Shown here: positions 10,979 to 22,964 of the stretch, one piece after another
How the letters are laid out: each line of letters starts with the position of its first letter
How positions within the stretch are numbered: position 1 is the stretch's first letter
DNA from: Umbelopsis ramanniana AG
Lineage: Eukaryota; Mucoromycota; Umbelopsidomycetes; Umbelopsidales; Umbelopsidaceae
Length of the DNA stretch: 64,000 nucleotides
Assembly: GCF_025399195.1 (NCBI RefSeq)
Contig: NW_026252142.1
Span: 1 to 64,000, forward strand
Direction: 5' to 3'
Program-made: the position numbers and the translations under genes
Notes under the pieces: model-generated
What the model was told of the DNA's origin: nothing
Database searches by the model: none
What the model saw: the letters and a program-made list of their open reading frames with translations, nothing else

Positions 10979-12898
10979 TTTCAAGACCTTGTCAAAAATA
11001 TCAGGCAAAGACTGCTAGACTTGGTTTATCCCAACCCCCAATGCTGTGGCTTGTGAAGCATTGCCTTTCACAGGCAGTCACTATAAGTGAAGAAAAAAAT
11101 TTTCTGAGCAATTATAAAAGCCTCCTGGTCAATCGTGTTGTTTTCCTTTACTTCTTCTTTAACGTAAGTTTCCACATTTCAAATACTTTTCAGTTCAATA
11201 TGTAGCAATATGATGTTTGCTTGTCGCCCCAGGCGGAAGATACTATGTCGAGAAAACATACAGCAATACCCTTTTATCTGATACAGCTACATTACCTACC
11301 CTTCCTTACTATCAAATTTTTGAAAGTATACAAAGCTAACAAACTACGCGCTTTTCAACAGGTTGAAGATGGCATATGCTATTGATGTGACAATACGGTC
11401 AAGTAAGATAATGGTAAGCATATGATTCTATATTTATCAGATAGCTTGCCTGCAACAGAGTCCAGGAGGATCGTTATGATGCATCAAAATATTCTATGCT
11501 AAAACAGACAAAAACAATGGCGAAAATTACTCTCTGAACTGATCCTCCCATACTCAAGATGAAAATCGCAGCAAGCTAGCATTGTTCCTCAAATAGTTTG
11601 ACTAATTGATTACTGTTTGTGTAGGTATATAATTGGGATGTTGAACATTGGTTTGTATGTGATGAAGAGGTGCTAAGTTCACTGATGTGGACTGGCCCAT
11701 CTCGAATCATCTATCAATCACAATTTCACATACTTAGGGATATTTTTTTGAAGTTGAATAAAATTGGCATCTCGTACGAGTGCATCAAACTCATTTTTAT
11801 GGAATTGCATTGTTATTATAGTTTGACAATTTCTGTTTAGTATACAAAAATGTGTTCAATCCCGTAGAGTGGAAGCAGTCTTTTCATGGTAAGTACGAAT
11901 TCGTAATATCAGAATTGATATCGAATTGCAAGTATCTCTCATATGGACTTCACTGTTGCGCCTGCACTGGTGTTTCTTCAACCTTAGTTTGCTTCATTGT
12001 GGTAATATCCCCATTTCTTATTCCAGTTCTTTTCGTCCTAGCGCCCATCGTTATGGCCCAATCGTGCTTATCTTCCTTGTTCCAGTCCTTTCGCTGGCCA
12101 TCATGGTTCAACCCTGCACATGCAATGATCAATATCTACATTTTGTATTAAATTATGCCTTTCACCTTGTCCTATGTTTTGTTGTACTCGTAATCAGTAT
12201 ATTTTCAGTATGAGGACAGCTTTGTAAGGAGATCTAATCTACCCACCTGTGTACACCAACCATTTCATACAGTCTAGACGTTTGAAAGATTGTGTAAATT
12301 ACTAATTTCTCGCACTTTGTATGATCTGCCCTCCTTTTTTCAGCCGACCAAGGGTAAACATTTTACTAAAGTTCATTTATTCAATATTTTTTAATTCACT
12401 GTTGCTAACATCGTATATTAATGGTGGAAGTTTCTGAAAGGGAATTATCTACAGTATGGCATGTGCCCAAACTTATTGTTGTAGTGAAAAATATAAGCGA
12501 GAAGAAAATGGTTTTTTGCAGGTTACGAAAGCAACTTCCAACATAGCTGACATTAAAGTGCATATTGTGTTTACTGAAGTTGCAAGTGACCAGAACTATT
12601 ATTTGTAAGTACATATCCTCAAGATAGGGCAATAAGCTATCATAGCATGGTATGACATTTTGCAATTGGCTGCTAGGTGGGCCATGTTTAGAGGGCATAC
12701 CCAACTTTATATATCCATTTGTTCAAGCACATCTTGACCAACATAGTTGGATACATTTTTACAATAATACCGGCATTTCATCAGTAGAAGCCGAGCCTAC
12801 GATCGACCACCAGCAGTTTGAATGCTTCGAAATTTATTAATCGATGTGAAAATGAAGCATGACACCATCACCGATATCTTGATTACAATTTAACTTCC
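10979..12898. other. 1.9-kb intergenic region, no gene recognised
   Basis: Several ORFs of 60-100 codons occur on both strands (11852-12213 +, 12405-12704 -, 12652-12840 +). None gave a recognisable domain or a splice model. The bases just above 10978 should hold the MRPL21 promoter and those below 12899 the 3' end of the oxidoreductase. Fragments of an old inserted element are possible but not demonstrated. Confidence 0.5.
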
Positions 12899-14317
12899 TC
12901 AAGTGGTTGATTGCATATGTTTTTCAATATACTCCTGGACATCAACTACACTGCTTGTATGACGAGCATGCTCCGCAGCAAACACAAAAAGATGAGAAGT
13001 GAAAGATTCTCGAATAGGAGGAATGTATTTCTGAGCCGTTGAACGATCACCTCTCTTGTACGCATCGACAGCCAATATGAAGGCCCGTGTAATTCCCATG
13101 TCTGAACCTCCATGTCCACCAACAACTTGTGTACTATTATAAGGATTGATGCTTCTGGTTTGCCTGGTACTAAAATTTGTAATCTTGATCTTCGCATTTT
13201 CTTCATCAGCCTCAATGTCTCCGTTAGAACACCAAATCCGTACTTTTCGCTCGCAAAGAGCATTTGAGGTTGCAATCATAGTCAGTGTAGCTGTCGGTGT
13301 AGTGTGGTCTCCTTTTTCAAATTGTATATTAACAACCTGATTGTCGCAAACATCGTTATCCATTTCGTAAACACATCTTCCATATGGCCCTGATTTAACT
13401 GCATCCTCTATGTCGGTAAGCTTTCCTGAAGGTGCTAGTACGGATGTATGCCATCTATTCTTCAGGTAGACGGTTTTTGCTGAATATGGGCAGGTGTCCT
13501 GTAATTTGCAATCCAGGCATTTTTTAGCATCTCCAGCTTCTTTCGGTTTGTTCTCCTGCTTGAACCATGTCAATGATCCAAAAGAACTGACTTTGGCAAA
13601 CGGCAGTCCAGTCCACCAACGTAACAAATCAACATCGTGGCAGCACTTGGCCATAAGAGAAAATGTAGAATTTCTTTCTTTGTGCCAGTTTCCTCGAACA
13701 TAAGAGTGTGCAAAATGATACCACCCGACTGGTTCTACATGCTGTATGTTGAGAATTTCTCCCAGCTCTTTGGTGTCTAAAATTTCCTTGATCTTCCTAT
13801 GAAACGGACTGTACCGCAAAACATGACCGACGGCGCAGACAGTACCAGCTTTCTCTAAAGCATCCGTAATCTTGGCGCATTCTTCAATATTGATGGACAT
13901 GGGCTTTTCCAAAAATATGTGATATTTTAAAGAGGCAAATGCTATGGCTGGTTCGTAGTGTTGGTCGTCCAAAGTACAAATAAACACGACGTCTGCAATT
14001 TTTCCCTTGGCAGCCAGCGGCCTCCAATCGTCAAAGATATTTTCTGGAGAGATATTGTGAGCGGTCGCAAACAAATTTCTCTTTTCGTCATTTGGTTCCG
14101 CAACACCAATGATTTTCATCCAAGAAGGCTTGACTTTCGCGACATCAGCATATCCTCGGCCGCGACTGCCTGCTCCAACAACCACAGCAGTTACAGTTTC
14201 CTGTACGTTATCGTCATCCATCATAACTGCTTTGAGGGCATCTTGCGTCTCTTGAATTTTTCTGGCATCCCTGTCGCTGTTTCTAAAGAGAGGGTTGAGA
14301 ACTTTTTGGAAGTTCAT
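12899..14317 (-). CDS. Gfo/Idh/MocA-family NAD(P)-dependent oxidoreductase
   Basis: A single exon encodes 472 aa. The Rossmann fold opens with VVVGAGSRGRGYADVAK at about residues 40-57. The family's catalytic EKPMS motif and the HDVDLLRWW motif follow, so both halves (NAD-binding and C-terminal substrate domain) are present. A cluster of four cysteines (CLDCKLQDTC then CVYE) in the C-terminal half could bind a metal. Members oxidise or reduce sugars and inositols; the substrate here is unknown. The start at MNFQK is chosen because the upstream in-frame extension to 14422 has only a GTG and lies in a duplicated promoter-like region. There is no signal peptide. Confidence 0.88.
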   Translation of the reverse strand: MNFQKVLNPLFRNSDRDARKIQETQDALKAVMMDDDNVQETVTAVVVGAGSRGRGYADVAKVKPSWMKIIGVAEPNDEKRNLFATAHNISPENIFDDWRPLAAKGKIADVVFICTLDDQHYEPAIAFASLKYHIFLEKPMSINIEECAKITDALEKAGTVCAVGHVLRYSPFHRKIKEILDTKELGEILNIQHVEPVGWYHFAHSYVRGNWHKERNSTFSLMAKCCHDVDLLRWWTGLPFAKVSSFGSLTWFKQENKPKEAGDAKKCLDCKLQDTCPYSAKTVYLKNRWHTSVLAPSGKLTDIEDAVKSGPYGRCVYEMDNDVCDNQVVNIQFEKGDHTTPTATLTMIATSNALCERKVRIWCSNGDIEADEENAKIKITNFSTRQTRSINPYNSTQVVGGHGGSDMGITRAFILAVDAYKRGDRSTAQKYIPPIRESFTSHLFVFAAEHARHTSSVVDVQEYIEKHMQSTT

Positions 14318-14413
14318 TTTTAAGGGTAGAAGATCGGGTGCTATGAATATTTTGGGTGAGGGTTTAAATATACTGCTGCGAACCACAAAGCATAACGTGA
14401 CCACTTCAACCCT

Positions 14414-14634
14414 GAGTACCACCGCTCCAAACTTAATTTAGCCGGATTTAAGCGTTGCTCGCTCAATTCAAGTGAAGGGTTACAAGAACATGGCCGCCTT
14501 GGTTGACTGCTGAGAACCACAGTAGGAAGGGGACATTTTAACGTGAGTACCACCGCTTCGAAAACAATTTAGCCCAGATTTAAGATCTGCCCTTGAAAGC
14601 TTGGTAAATCCTATTGATGACAAGAACGTGGCCG
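14414..14634. repeat. Diverged ~131-bp direct duplication upstream of the oxidoreductase
   Basis: GAGTACCACCGCT begins at 14414 and again at 14545. Each copy continues with AATTTAGCC...GATTTAAG and ends with ACAAGAACATGGCCGC (14481) or GACAAGAACGTGGCCGC (about 14620). The copies have diverged by substitutions and small indels. The position just 5' of the minus-strand gene suggests a duplicated upstream regulatory block. Confidence 0.7.
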
Positions 14635-15957
14635 CTTATGGTCAGTTTAACCTGCACTTCTCTTGATTTCATATTGCATGTCGGATCATTTTACGTGACA
14701 CTGTATGTAACATTTACACAATATCATTGACAAGCTCATAGTGAAGCGTTCCCTTGCTTGTTTGAGTCAGACGGAATTCTTTCTGTTTTTTCTAAACGTA
14801 TTTACATGTTGTCTACCGCAGCAGTTGATACAAGGTTTAGACCTACGTTGACTGGATTATACTATGTGAACCATTTTGTTTTGCTCCAATCAGCAATCAA
14901 TTAGGTGTCTGCGGGCCATTATCAGAATTGCAAACAGCCGCAGAAATGATAGATTAATGTCTTGCCACCAACTGAGAAAGCTACACATCAAGGCAGGTTC
15001 GACTTTTGAAAAAAGCAATGAAAATATGACCTGATTGGGTAAGAACGGTACTTTCCAAATAATACTGCGCCATTGCTTAAAACGTAGCACCACGTCGTTT
15101 TTCTCCAGGGTTCAGGAAACCAATTATGTCCAGGTTCTTTGGATCAGAACTGAGCATTCTCTTTTAGAGGAAGTCTAGTATTAAAATATTCACAATGCAC
15201 GACAAAAGGCGTGTGAAGGTGCTTTCACACCTCTTCTCATTTTATTCTATCTTAGTTTATTTAAAACGTCCGATTTCCACCTAGGAACATTGACTAAGCG
15301 CCATAAGTACCAGTGGAGTGAAAGATAAAGGTCTAGGAGTTACCGAACAGTCGTAATAGTCACCAACTAGTACGGTCTTCTTTAAGGGACCGCAAGCTCA
15401 CTGTTATCGATGGCTTGAAATTCAGAATCTCAATCTTCACAATTAGCTAGCATGACTGTGTGTCAATTTCGCCCCCACAGCTAAAGAAAAAAGATGTGCT
15501 CGGCGGCATGTTTTACCTGAGAAGAAAGTGAAAAAATTTACCACCATGAGTAGATGTAGTTTAGTCAAGTTTGAGCAGAAATAGATAGGTAGACTGCGAA
15601 AACCTGAAAGGTATGCTAAATAGTCTCTTTAAATGCGATTATATTTTGTTTTGCACGACCTGGCGTCAGGCAAAAATCACGGAAATGTATCAGTTAAAGT
15701 TCCATAAGAATGCTTGAGCGTCGCTTATGAGCATTCGAGAAATTTAAAAATGTAGTATGTAGGAAACAAACAATGGTGGTTGCAGCAAGCGACCAGAGTT
15801 GACTGGCTAACGGCATCGCAGGAAAAACGGTCGGGGAACAAAGCACCCGCCACAGAGGATGTTGGTGTTGGGTAAACTCCACAGACATGTGACTGTAGGA
15901 TTCTTTATAACTGACTGATATTTCTCGTTGAATCCCAATAACCTACTTTTTCGCAAC
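14635..15957. other. Intergenic region between divergent genes
   Basis: No gene was recognised. The region separates the minus-strand oxidoreductase from the plus-strand S1P lyase and should contain both promoters. ORFs at 14890-15093 and 15694-16064 on the minus strand are unsupported; the latter overlaps S1P lyase exon 1 in antisense. Confidence 0.5.
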
Positions 15958-18158
15958 ATGTCTCTCGTAGCCAAGCCAGCGGCATTGTTGCAGCAGCTAG
16001 AGACAGCTCTCAACCAACCTCGCCTTGCTCGTCTTAAGAATGCCATCTTCGTTCTTGTCCTCATTCATTACTGGTCTCGACTTTACTCAAAGGTCGTCGT
16101 ACGTGGTCCGACTCGAGCCGCCAAGGACGCCTATGCGTACTGTCTGAAAGTAAGTCCCACACCATTTAACAAAACTGACATCGCTGAACATACCAACGGT
16201 ATTCATTTTATCTTATCTATAGCTCTTCTTCAAACAATTGCGCCGTCTTCCCTCAGTTCAAGCAAAAATTGACGCTGAACTCTCCAAGACATTGAAGGAT
16301 CTTGAACACTCTGTTTTATCTCGAGAAGGTAACACAAAGCGATACCTTGCTCTACCCAAGGAAGGAATGTCAAAAGACGAACTTCGAGAGAATTTGAAGA
16401 GGTGAGTTCGCATGGTGTCTACTTCTTTTTTTATCGGTGTCACGACGACTGTGCTTAAAAATTTGGTGTCTTAGATTCCAAGCTATGGAAGACGTCGATT
16501 GGGCAGGTGGCCGCGTGTCAGGCGCAATCTACCATGGTGGAGACGAATTGAGCGATTTATGCACTGAAGCCTACCGTATGTTTTCTGTGTCCAACCCATT
16601 GCATCCCGAAGTATTCCCTGGTGTTCGTCGCATGGAAGCTGAATGTGTAGCTATGGTACTCAACATGTATAACGCTCCCAAGACTGGATGCGGTGTCATG
16701 ACCAGCGGTGGTACTGAAAGTATTATCATGGCTTGCAAAGCTTATCGAGATATGGCCAAAGATTTGAAAGGAATCGTAGACCCAGAGATGTAAGTTTGGG
16801 AGTACAAGTGGGTTTGAAAGCAGTGGAGATGACAGTGGGAAAGCCCTGTAATCAGTCAGAATTGCGCGCGGTGTAAGCGCTCCGATTAGCTGCCTCCCAA
16901 AAAAATATACATGTTTGTAAATTTTCTAATCTCTTGTACTTCCTTGGCAATACTTTAGGGTTATCCCAGAAACTGCTCATGCTGCCTTCATGAAAGCTGC
17001 AGGTTATTTCAACATCAAGCTCATCGCTGTCCCTGTAAATCCTGTGACCATGAAAGCGGACATTACACGCATGGGACGCGCCATCAACCGTAACACTATT
17101 ATGATCGTGGGTTCCGCTGTCAACTTCCCTCACGGTATTGCTGACGACATTGTTGCACTCGGAAAGCTTGCTAAGCGCCACAAGATTGGCCTTCACGTTG
17201 ACTGTTGTCTTGGCAGCTTTGTCATGCCATTCCTTGAGAAGGCTGGCCTTCCCACCACCCGTTTTGACTTTAGAGTCGATGGAGTAACATCTATTTCATG
17301 TGACACTCACAAGGTAAGGTACACAAGTGTAGCTATGCAATTGGAATCACCATGACTGATAAAATTCAATTGCGTATGACATATAGTATGGTTTTGCTCC
17401 CAAAGGCTCCTCCGTTGTTATGTATAGACACCCTGCCATCCGTAAGTACCAATACTTCTTGTGTGCTGACTGGACTGGTGGCATCTATGCTTCTCCTAGC
17501 GTGGCCGGTTCTCGGTATGTAGTTTTGTCAAGTGGATGGAAATGCAATAACATTTTGCAAGCACGGAAACCTGTTAACCTTTCAAATTCTAATTTAGCCC
17601 TGGAGCATTGATTGCTGGTTGTTGGACGGCTTTGATGACCATTGGCGAAGCTGGGTACTTGGAAACCTGCAAAAAGATTGTCGGTGCTCGACGTGAAATT
17701 CAGACAGGGTGAGTATATTTTACTATTGTATAACAGCACCACTGTGTTATTTCTTCTGACAGCAAGAAATCTTTTTATTCTTTTTTTCACCTAACCTTAG
17801 CATTGCTGGGATTCCTGAGCTAACCGTCCTTGGCGATCCTGTTGGTCCTGTTGTATCATTTGGTGCCAAGGAACCCATCAATGTCTACGATGTGGGTGAC
17901 AAGATGTCCAAGAAGGGTTGGAACATCAGTGCTCTCCAGAACCCTCCTGCTCTTCATGTATCGGTTACCTTGTTGTGGGTTCCTAGTGCTAAGCAGTTCG
18001 TTGTGGATTTGAAGGATGTTGTGGCTGGTTTGGTTGCCGACCCTAAGTCCGGCAATGGTAATACTGCAGCTATGTATGGTACTGCAGCTACCATCCCTGA
18101 TAAGACCATTATTGAAGACGTTGCAGCAGGATTTGTGGATCTGTTGTATAAAGCTTAA
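15958..18158 (+). CDS. DPL1: Sphingosine-1-phosphate lyase
   Basis: Seven exons (15958-16149, 16223-16401, 16475-16789, 16959-17313, 17387-17514, 17598-17708, 17801-18158) encode 545 aa, the usual length. The enzyme is PLP-dependent and cleaves long-chain-base phosphates to a fatty aldehyde and phosphoethanolamine, the exit step of sphingolipid breakdown. An N-terminal membrane anchor ([14 protein letters not shown]) fits an ER location facing the cytosol. Family blocks include [41 protein letters not shown] and [15 protein letters not shown], where the Lys of DTHK is the Schiff-base residue. It appears intact. Introns are 56-169 nt. Confidence 0.95.
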
Positions 18159-18344
18159 TGTATGTGATCTACACTATGAATTCAATAAAAAGATATGCCA
18201 ATAATATCACTGGAAATTTTACCAAAATGATATACCACGTGCTGAACGTCCAACCTAAGCGCAAATTACTTTAGCTTTGGATATTTTTTCGCCGTTGGCT
18301 TCACTTAATCTTTGGACCGATCCTCTCCCAGTGACCTCGGCGAT

Positions 18345-21310
18345 ATGGAAAACCTTATAGAACTCACTAACAAGATTCAAGATGTGTTTTCAACCATTAG
18401 CTCCAGCGATGCCCTGGACCTTCCTCAAATTGTCGTGGTCGGAAGTCAATCAGCCGGCAAATCCAGTGTGCTAGAGAATATCGTTCAGCGCGACTTTTTA
18501 CCGCGTGGAAGTGGCATTGTAACGAGGCGACCCCTTGTTTTACAGCTCATTACGCTGAGAGATCCTGCAGCACAGGATTACGCCGAATTTCTACATCTCG
18601 ATAAGACCATTTACGACTTTGCTGAAGTAAGAGCAGAAATCGAAAAGGAAACAGCCAGGTTGGCTGGCCAAAACAAGGGTATATCCCGCATGCCCATCCA
18701 CCTCAAGATATACTCTCCAAAAGTGCTGAGCCTCACGCTTGTTGACCTTCCAGGACTTACAAAGGTACAGTGCTGAGTTATATAAGAAAAAGCTACCTTC
18801 ACAGCCCCCAATTCTAATCTCATTTTTTCCAGATACCCATCGGTAAGATCACAGTCCCCTTGTTGTAGCGACGAGGAGCGTTATGGTGTATCAACATTGA
18901 CTAAGACATCCATGCCATTTTTTATAGGTGATCAGCCTACCGATATTGAGAAGCAGATTCGAAGCCTTGTCGTGGATTATATCTCAAAACCTAATAGGTA
19001 AACGGATCATCGGAAATATACCGTCATTCCTTGAAAATCAAACACGTCCAACGCTAACATCTCGTATTTCAATGTAGTATTATATTAGCTATCACACCAG
19101 CAAACATAGATTTGGTAAACTCTGATAGTCTTAAGCTTGCGCGCCAGGTTGACCCTGAAGGTAGGAACAGTTTAGAGAGAGCTGGTGCGGAGAGACCTCA
19201 GTCGCAGCTGTAGGGATGCCAAATATCGGTCGCGGACTTTTTCCCCAAATGATGCCTTAATGACCATACTCATTTTTTTATGGTCGAATTTCCGCTTATA
19301 GGAAAACGAACACTTGGCGTCCTTACGAAGCTGGACTTGATGGATGCTGGCACCAATGCATTGGACATTTTGACCGGTAGAGCATACCCGTTGCGACTAG
19401 GGTTTGTTGGTACTGTGAACCGTAGTCAGCAAGATATCCTGACCAACAAGGCCATGAAAGACGCATTAAAAGCTGAAGAAGACTTTTTCAATCAACATCC
19501 CGCTTACAGAAGGATTTCCATTCGATGTGGAACCGATTTTCTTAGCAAGCAATTGAATTCTGTAAGTAGGAAACGCAATATGAGAGCATTCAAAGACTTT
19601 GTTATCGTTGCCGTGAGTTGAACCAACCGTTGTAATCCATATTAGCTGCTGTTGAATCACATTAAGGAGAAGTTACCGGAAATGCGATCCAAATTGAATG
19701 CATTGATCCACTCCACCGAACAGGAATTACAGCAATACGGCGACCCGGCCATGGTTGCTGCTAATGTACAAGGAGGACCCCTTGTACTTCGGCTGTTAAC
19801 CAACTTTTCATCGGAATTTGTTTCTGCTATAGACGGCACTTCTCCCAATATATCTACTAAGCAATTGTAAGTGAAACGACCATGCTTATGATCGAAAACC
19901 TTTTTTCACTAAACCTGACAATTTCTTTTCTTGGCGTAATCAGATATGGAGGAGCTCGTATTTATTATATCTTCAATAATGTATTCGGACAAGCATTGGA
20001 CACCATTGCGCCTTGTTCACAACTCAGCAATCATGATATCCGTACCGCCATTCGCAACTCCACAGGACCACGACCATCGTTATTTGTGCCTGAAATTGCA
20101 TTTGATTTATTGATCAAACCTCAAATCAAGCTTTTGGAGCCACCAAGTTTGAAGTGCGTCGAATTAGTGTACGAAGAGCTTATGAAGATATGTCATAATT
20201 GTGGATCTAAGGTAAGGACAGTGGCAGAGATAAGAGAAGGGTCGTCGGCATGGAACAAATGCTCAACTTCACCTTGATGCGAGTTCTATGACTGAATGTA
20301 TACATCTTATTTATTTATTGTGATAGGAATTGCAACGCTATCCACGACTATTTGCAAGAATGGCAGAGGTAGTCTCGGAGCTTCTAAGAGAACATCTAAG
20401 CCCCACAGTGACCTATGTGGCTAGTCTCATTGCCATTCAGCGAGCTTATATCAATACCAATCATCCCGAGTTCCTTGGTGCGGCTGGAGCCATGGCCAGC
20501 CTCGAGAGCGAAGGCAAAAGGAAGAAGCGGTCGGAAAAGAAGAGGGTAAGTGATGGAACATTTTTGCGGGAGGGGAGGCCAGGCTAAGCTAGTAAACTTA
20601 TCAATGTATATGCACAGAATTTATCTATCAACTCTGCAGCATCCAATGCTAGCAACAGCCCAATGATGCGACCACAGCAAGAAGGTGCTCCAATGGTCAA
20701 TGGCGTTCATATTCCCAAATTACATGAAGAATTCTCTGGCTTAGGAGACGATGGGTCCCAAAAAGACTCGTTCTTGAACTATTTCTTTGGTGGAGCCAGC
20801 AAGCAGGACCGACCTGCCCTTGGACCCCAGGACCTTATATCTAACGCACAATATGTACCACCACTGTCGATGAATAACATCATTGAAGCTGAACTTGAGA
20901 AGAAATTAGAAGAAGTGAGCATGGATGGAGGAGACGACTGGGTTGCTCCACACGGCACCCAAAACCGAGAGGATATTGAAACTCAACTTATTCGTAAGCA
21001 GACTTGGGAATGTTCACCGTGCGTAGTTTCACGTGCTGATAGCGTTTCTTTTACAGGTTCATTGATTACTTCGTATTTTAATATTACAAGAAAGACCATT
21101 CGAGACAGCGTACCCAAGGCCATTATGCACTTATTGGTCAATAGTTGTCGGGAGGCGGTACAGAATCGATTGGTGACGGAATTGTACAGAGACGACTTGT
21201 TCAGTGAACTCCTACAAGAAGACGAAACGCTTGCAGCTGAACGACAAAAGTGTTTGGCCATGCTGGATGTGTACAAACGAGCGTTCGGCATGATCAACGA
21301 TGCTTTGTAA
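18345..21310 (+). CDS. DNM1: Dynamin-related GTPase (mitochondrial/peroxisomal fission)
   Basis: Ten exons encode 726 aa: 18345-18764, 18833-18842, 18928-18997, 19078-19160, 19302-19561, 19646-19866, 19944-20211, 20327-20545, 20618-20993, 21057-21310. The GTPase domain has the P-loop GSQSAGKS (33-40), [20 protein letters not shown] and TKLDLMD. The middle domain, a variable KKRSEKKR-rich insert and a C-terminal effector domain ([18 protein letters not shown]) follow; there is no PH or proline-rich domain. The blocks [13 protein letters not shown] and [18 protein letters not shown] are Dnm1/Drp1-like rather than Vps1-like. Exon 2 is a 10-nt microexon coding IPI plus one base in the DLPGLTK-IPIGDQ loop. 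Confidence 0.92.
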
Positions 21311-21459
21311 AAGATACATGGAGTCAAAAAAAGGTGTATGTAATAAAAAATAATTCATCCCAATCCAATCCAAAGGACTGGTGAACCCCGGTTCACCCAA
21401 TCACAAGTATTTATTTTTTTTAGTTGTTGGGCTTTGATAATTTTTATTTTTGCTTAAAG

Positions 21460-21484
21460 GAAAGAAAAAAAAAAAAAAAAAAAC
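21460..21484 (+). repeat. Poly(A) tract in the HEM3 5' region
   Basis: An A-rich run interrupted once by GG/G bases lies about 30-55 nt upstream of the HEM3 ATG. It could be a nucleosome-excluding promoter tract or part of the 5' leader. Function is inferred from position only. Confidence 0.5.
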
Positions 21485-21514
21485 CTCTTTCCCCACTCAT
21501 CTCACAAAGTAATC

Positions 21515-22501
21515 ATGGCTCCAACTGGAGATCCTTCACCCGATGCTCTCACCATCACTCTGGGTACTCGAAAATCCCAGCTGGCTATGGTGCAAACTTA
21601 CCATGTTCGCGATGCCTTGCAAAGGCTCTATCCCAAGTACCACTTTCCCATCGTCCCCATGTCCACCACAGGAGACAAAATCCTAGATGTAGCCTTGTTC
21701 AAGATTGGTGAAAAGTCCGTCTTCACTAAGGAATTGGAGTTGGCATTGCATGAAAAAAAGGTCGACTTGGTGGTACATAGTTTGAAAGATCTGCCCACCA
21801 CTCTTCCCCCTGGCATGTTGTTAGGAGCGGTGATGGAGAGAGAAAATCCTCATGATGCTGTGGTTTTCAATGCAAAGTTCAAGGACCATACCCTTGAATC
21901 TCTTCCGGCCGGTAGTGTCATTGGTACCAGCAGTGTTCGTCGCATTGCTCAGTTGAAACGCAGATTCCCTACTTTGGAGTTCCAAGATATTCGTGGTAAC
22001 CTTAACACTCGCCTCGCCAAATTGGATGCCGATGACAGTCCTTTTGCTGGTATTGTCCTCGCTGTGGCTGGATTGAATCGCATTGATATGGGTCATCGTA
22101 TCTCTCAAATTCTGGACCCTTCCTTGTCTCTCCACGCTGTCTCTCAGGGAGCCTTGGGCGTAGAGTGTCGTGAAGCTGATACTCGTATCATTGAACTGCT
22201 CGCTCCTCTTAACCACTTTGAAACTCGTGTTCGATGCACCAGCGAGCGAAGTTTGATGCGTACTCTCGAAGGTGGCTGCAGTGTCCCTATCGGAGTCAAC
22301 TCCCGTTTCGAAGGCAGGACCCTTCATTTGCGTGGCCTGGTCGCTAGCGTTGATGGTAAACAGGTGGCTGAAGACGATGCCGATATCGAAATACCCGACG
22401 ACGCCAGTGCTGAGACGTATGCTAATGAATTGGGCGAATTAGTCGCTAAGAAGTTGTTGGACTTGGGAGCTCGTGAAATCCTCGATCAGATCCACCACTG
22501 A
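21515..22501 (+). CDS. HEM3: Hydroxymethylbilane synthase (porphobilinogen deaminase)
   Basis: A single intronless exon encodes 328 aa, normal for the family. The enzyme polymerises four porphobilinogens into hydroxymethylbilane in haem synthesis and is cytosolic. Conserved blocks are GTRKSQLAMVQT, VHSLKDLPT, GTSSVRRIAQLKRRFP, IRGNLNTRL and EGGCSVPIGV. The Cys of the last block is the attachment site of the dipyrromethane cofactor. The intron-free structure stands out among its multi-exon neighbours. It converges on the choline-transporter-like gene. Confidence 0.97.
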   Translation: MAPTGDPSPDALTITLGTRKSQLAMVQTYHVRDALQRLYPKYHFPIVPMSTTGDKILDVALFKIGEKSVFTKELELALHEKKVDLVVHSLKDLPTTLPPGMLLGAVMERENPHDAVVFNAKFKDHTLESLPAGSVIGTSSVRRIAQLKRRFPTLEFQDIRGNLNTRLAKLDADDSPFAGIVLAVAGLNRIDMGHRISQILDPSLSLHAVSQGALGVECREADTRIIELLAPLNHFETRVRCTSERSLMRTLEGGCSVPIGVNSRFEGRTLHLRGLVASVDGKQVAEDDADIEIPDDASAETYANELGELVAKKLLDLGAREILDQIHH

Positions 22502-22964
22502 TATACCACACCGTTTTCCTTTCTTTTTCCCTGTGTACGCCTTGTGTTTCTTTTTTTTATTGTACCTTTCTCTTTAAAAATTACTTTCTTTCTACATATC
22601 ATCCATATTTAACCTTTTTTCTTCTTCATTTGATGTACCATAACGCTACTTAGAAACAGAAAGACCATCAACGACAAGAAAAAAAGGTGGGACTTCACAC
22701 ACGCATACACACACCCCGCTATGGAATTTAGTTTTGCTTTTCACCGCCTTGTTTAATAGTGGTAGCCCTAGTTATGAATCATTTATTATGGGGGTGAACG
22801 AAAATTATAAAATAAAATGGATTCGACTTTAGAAGTAACATGGAGTTTTGAATTCGAAATAACAAAAAGAGTGTACATCGATGCCTATGAAACAATAGCA
22901 CAAAGGAGACCAGGAAAAACGGATGACATGATGCGGTAGAGTCCTATGTACGGCTTTTCCGTGT
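22502..22964. other. Convergent 3' region between HEM3 and the CTL gene
   Basis: T-rich stretches follow the HEM3 stop, with A-rich ones nearer the CTL stop. They are consistent with two 3' UTRs facing each other. No coding content is seen. Confidence 0.6.

Noticed and set aside
21821-22327. 168-codon minus-strand ORF
   Set aside because: Antisense to HEM3, which is complete and conserved.
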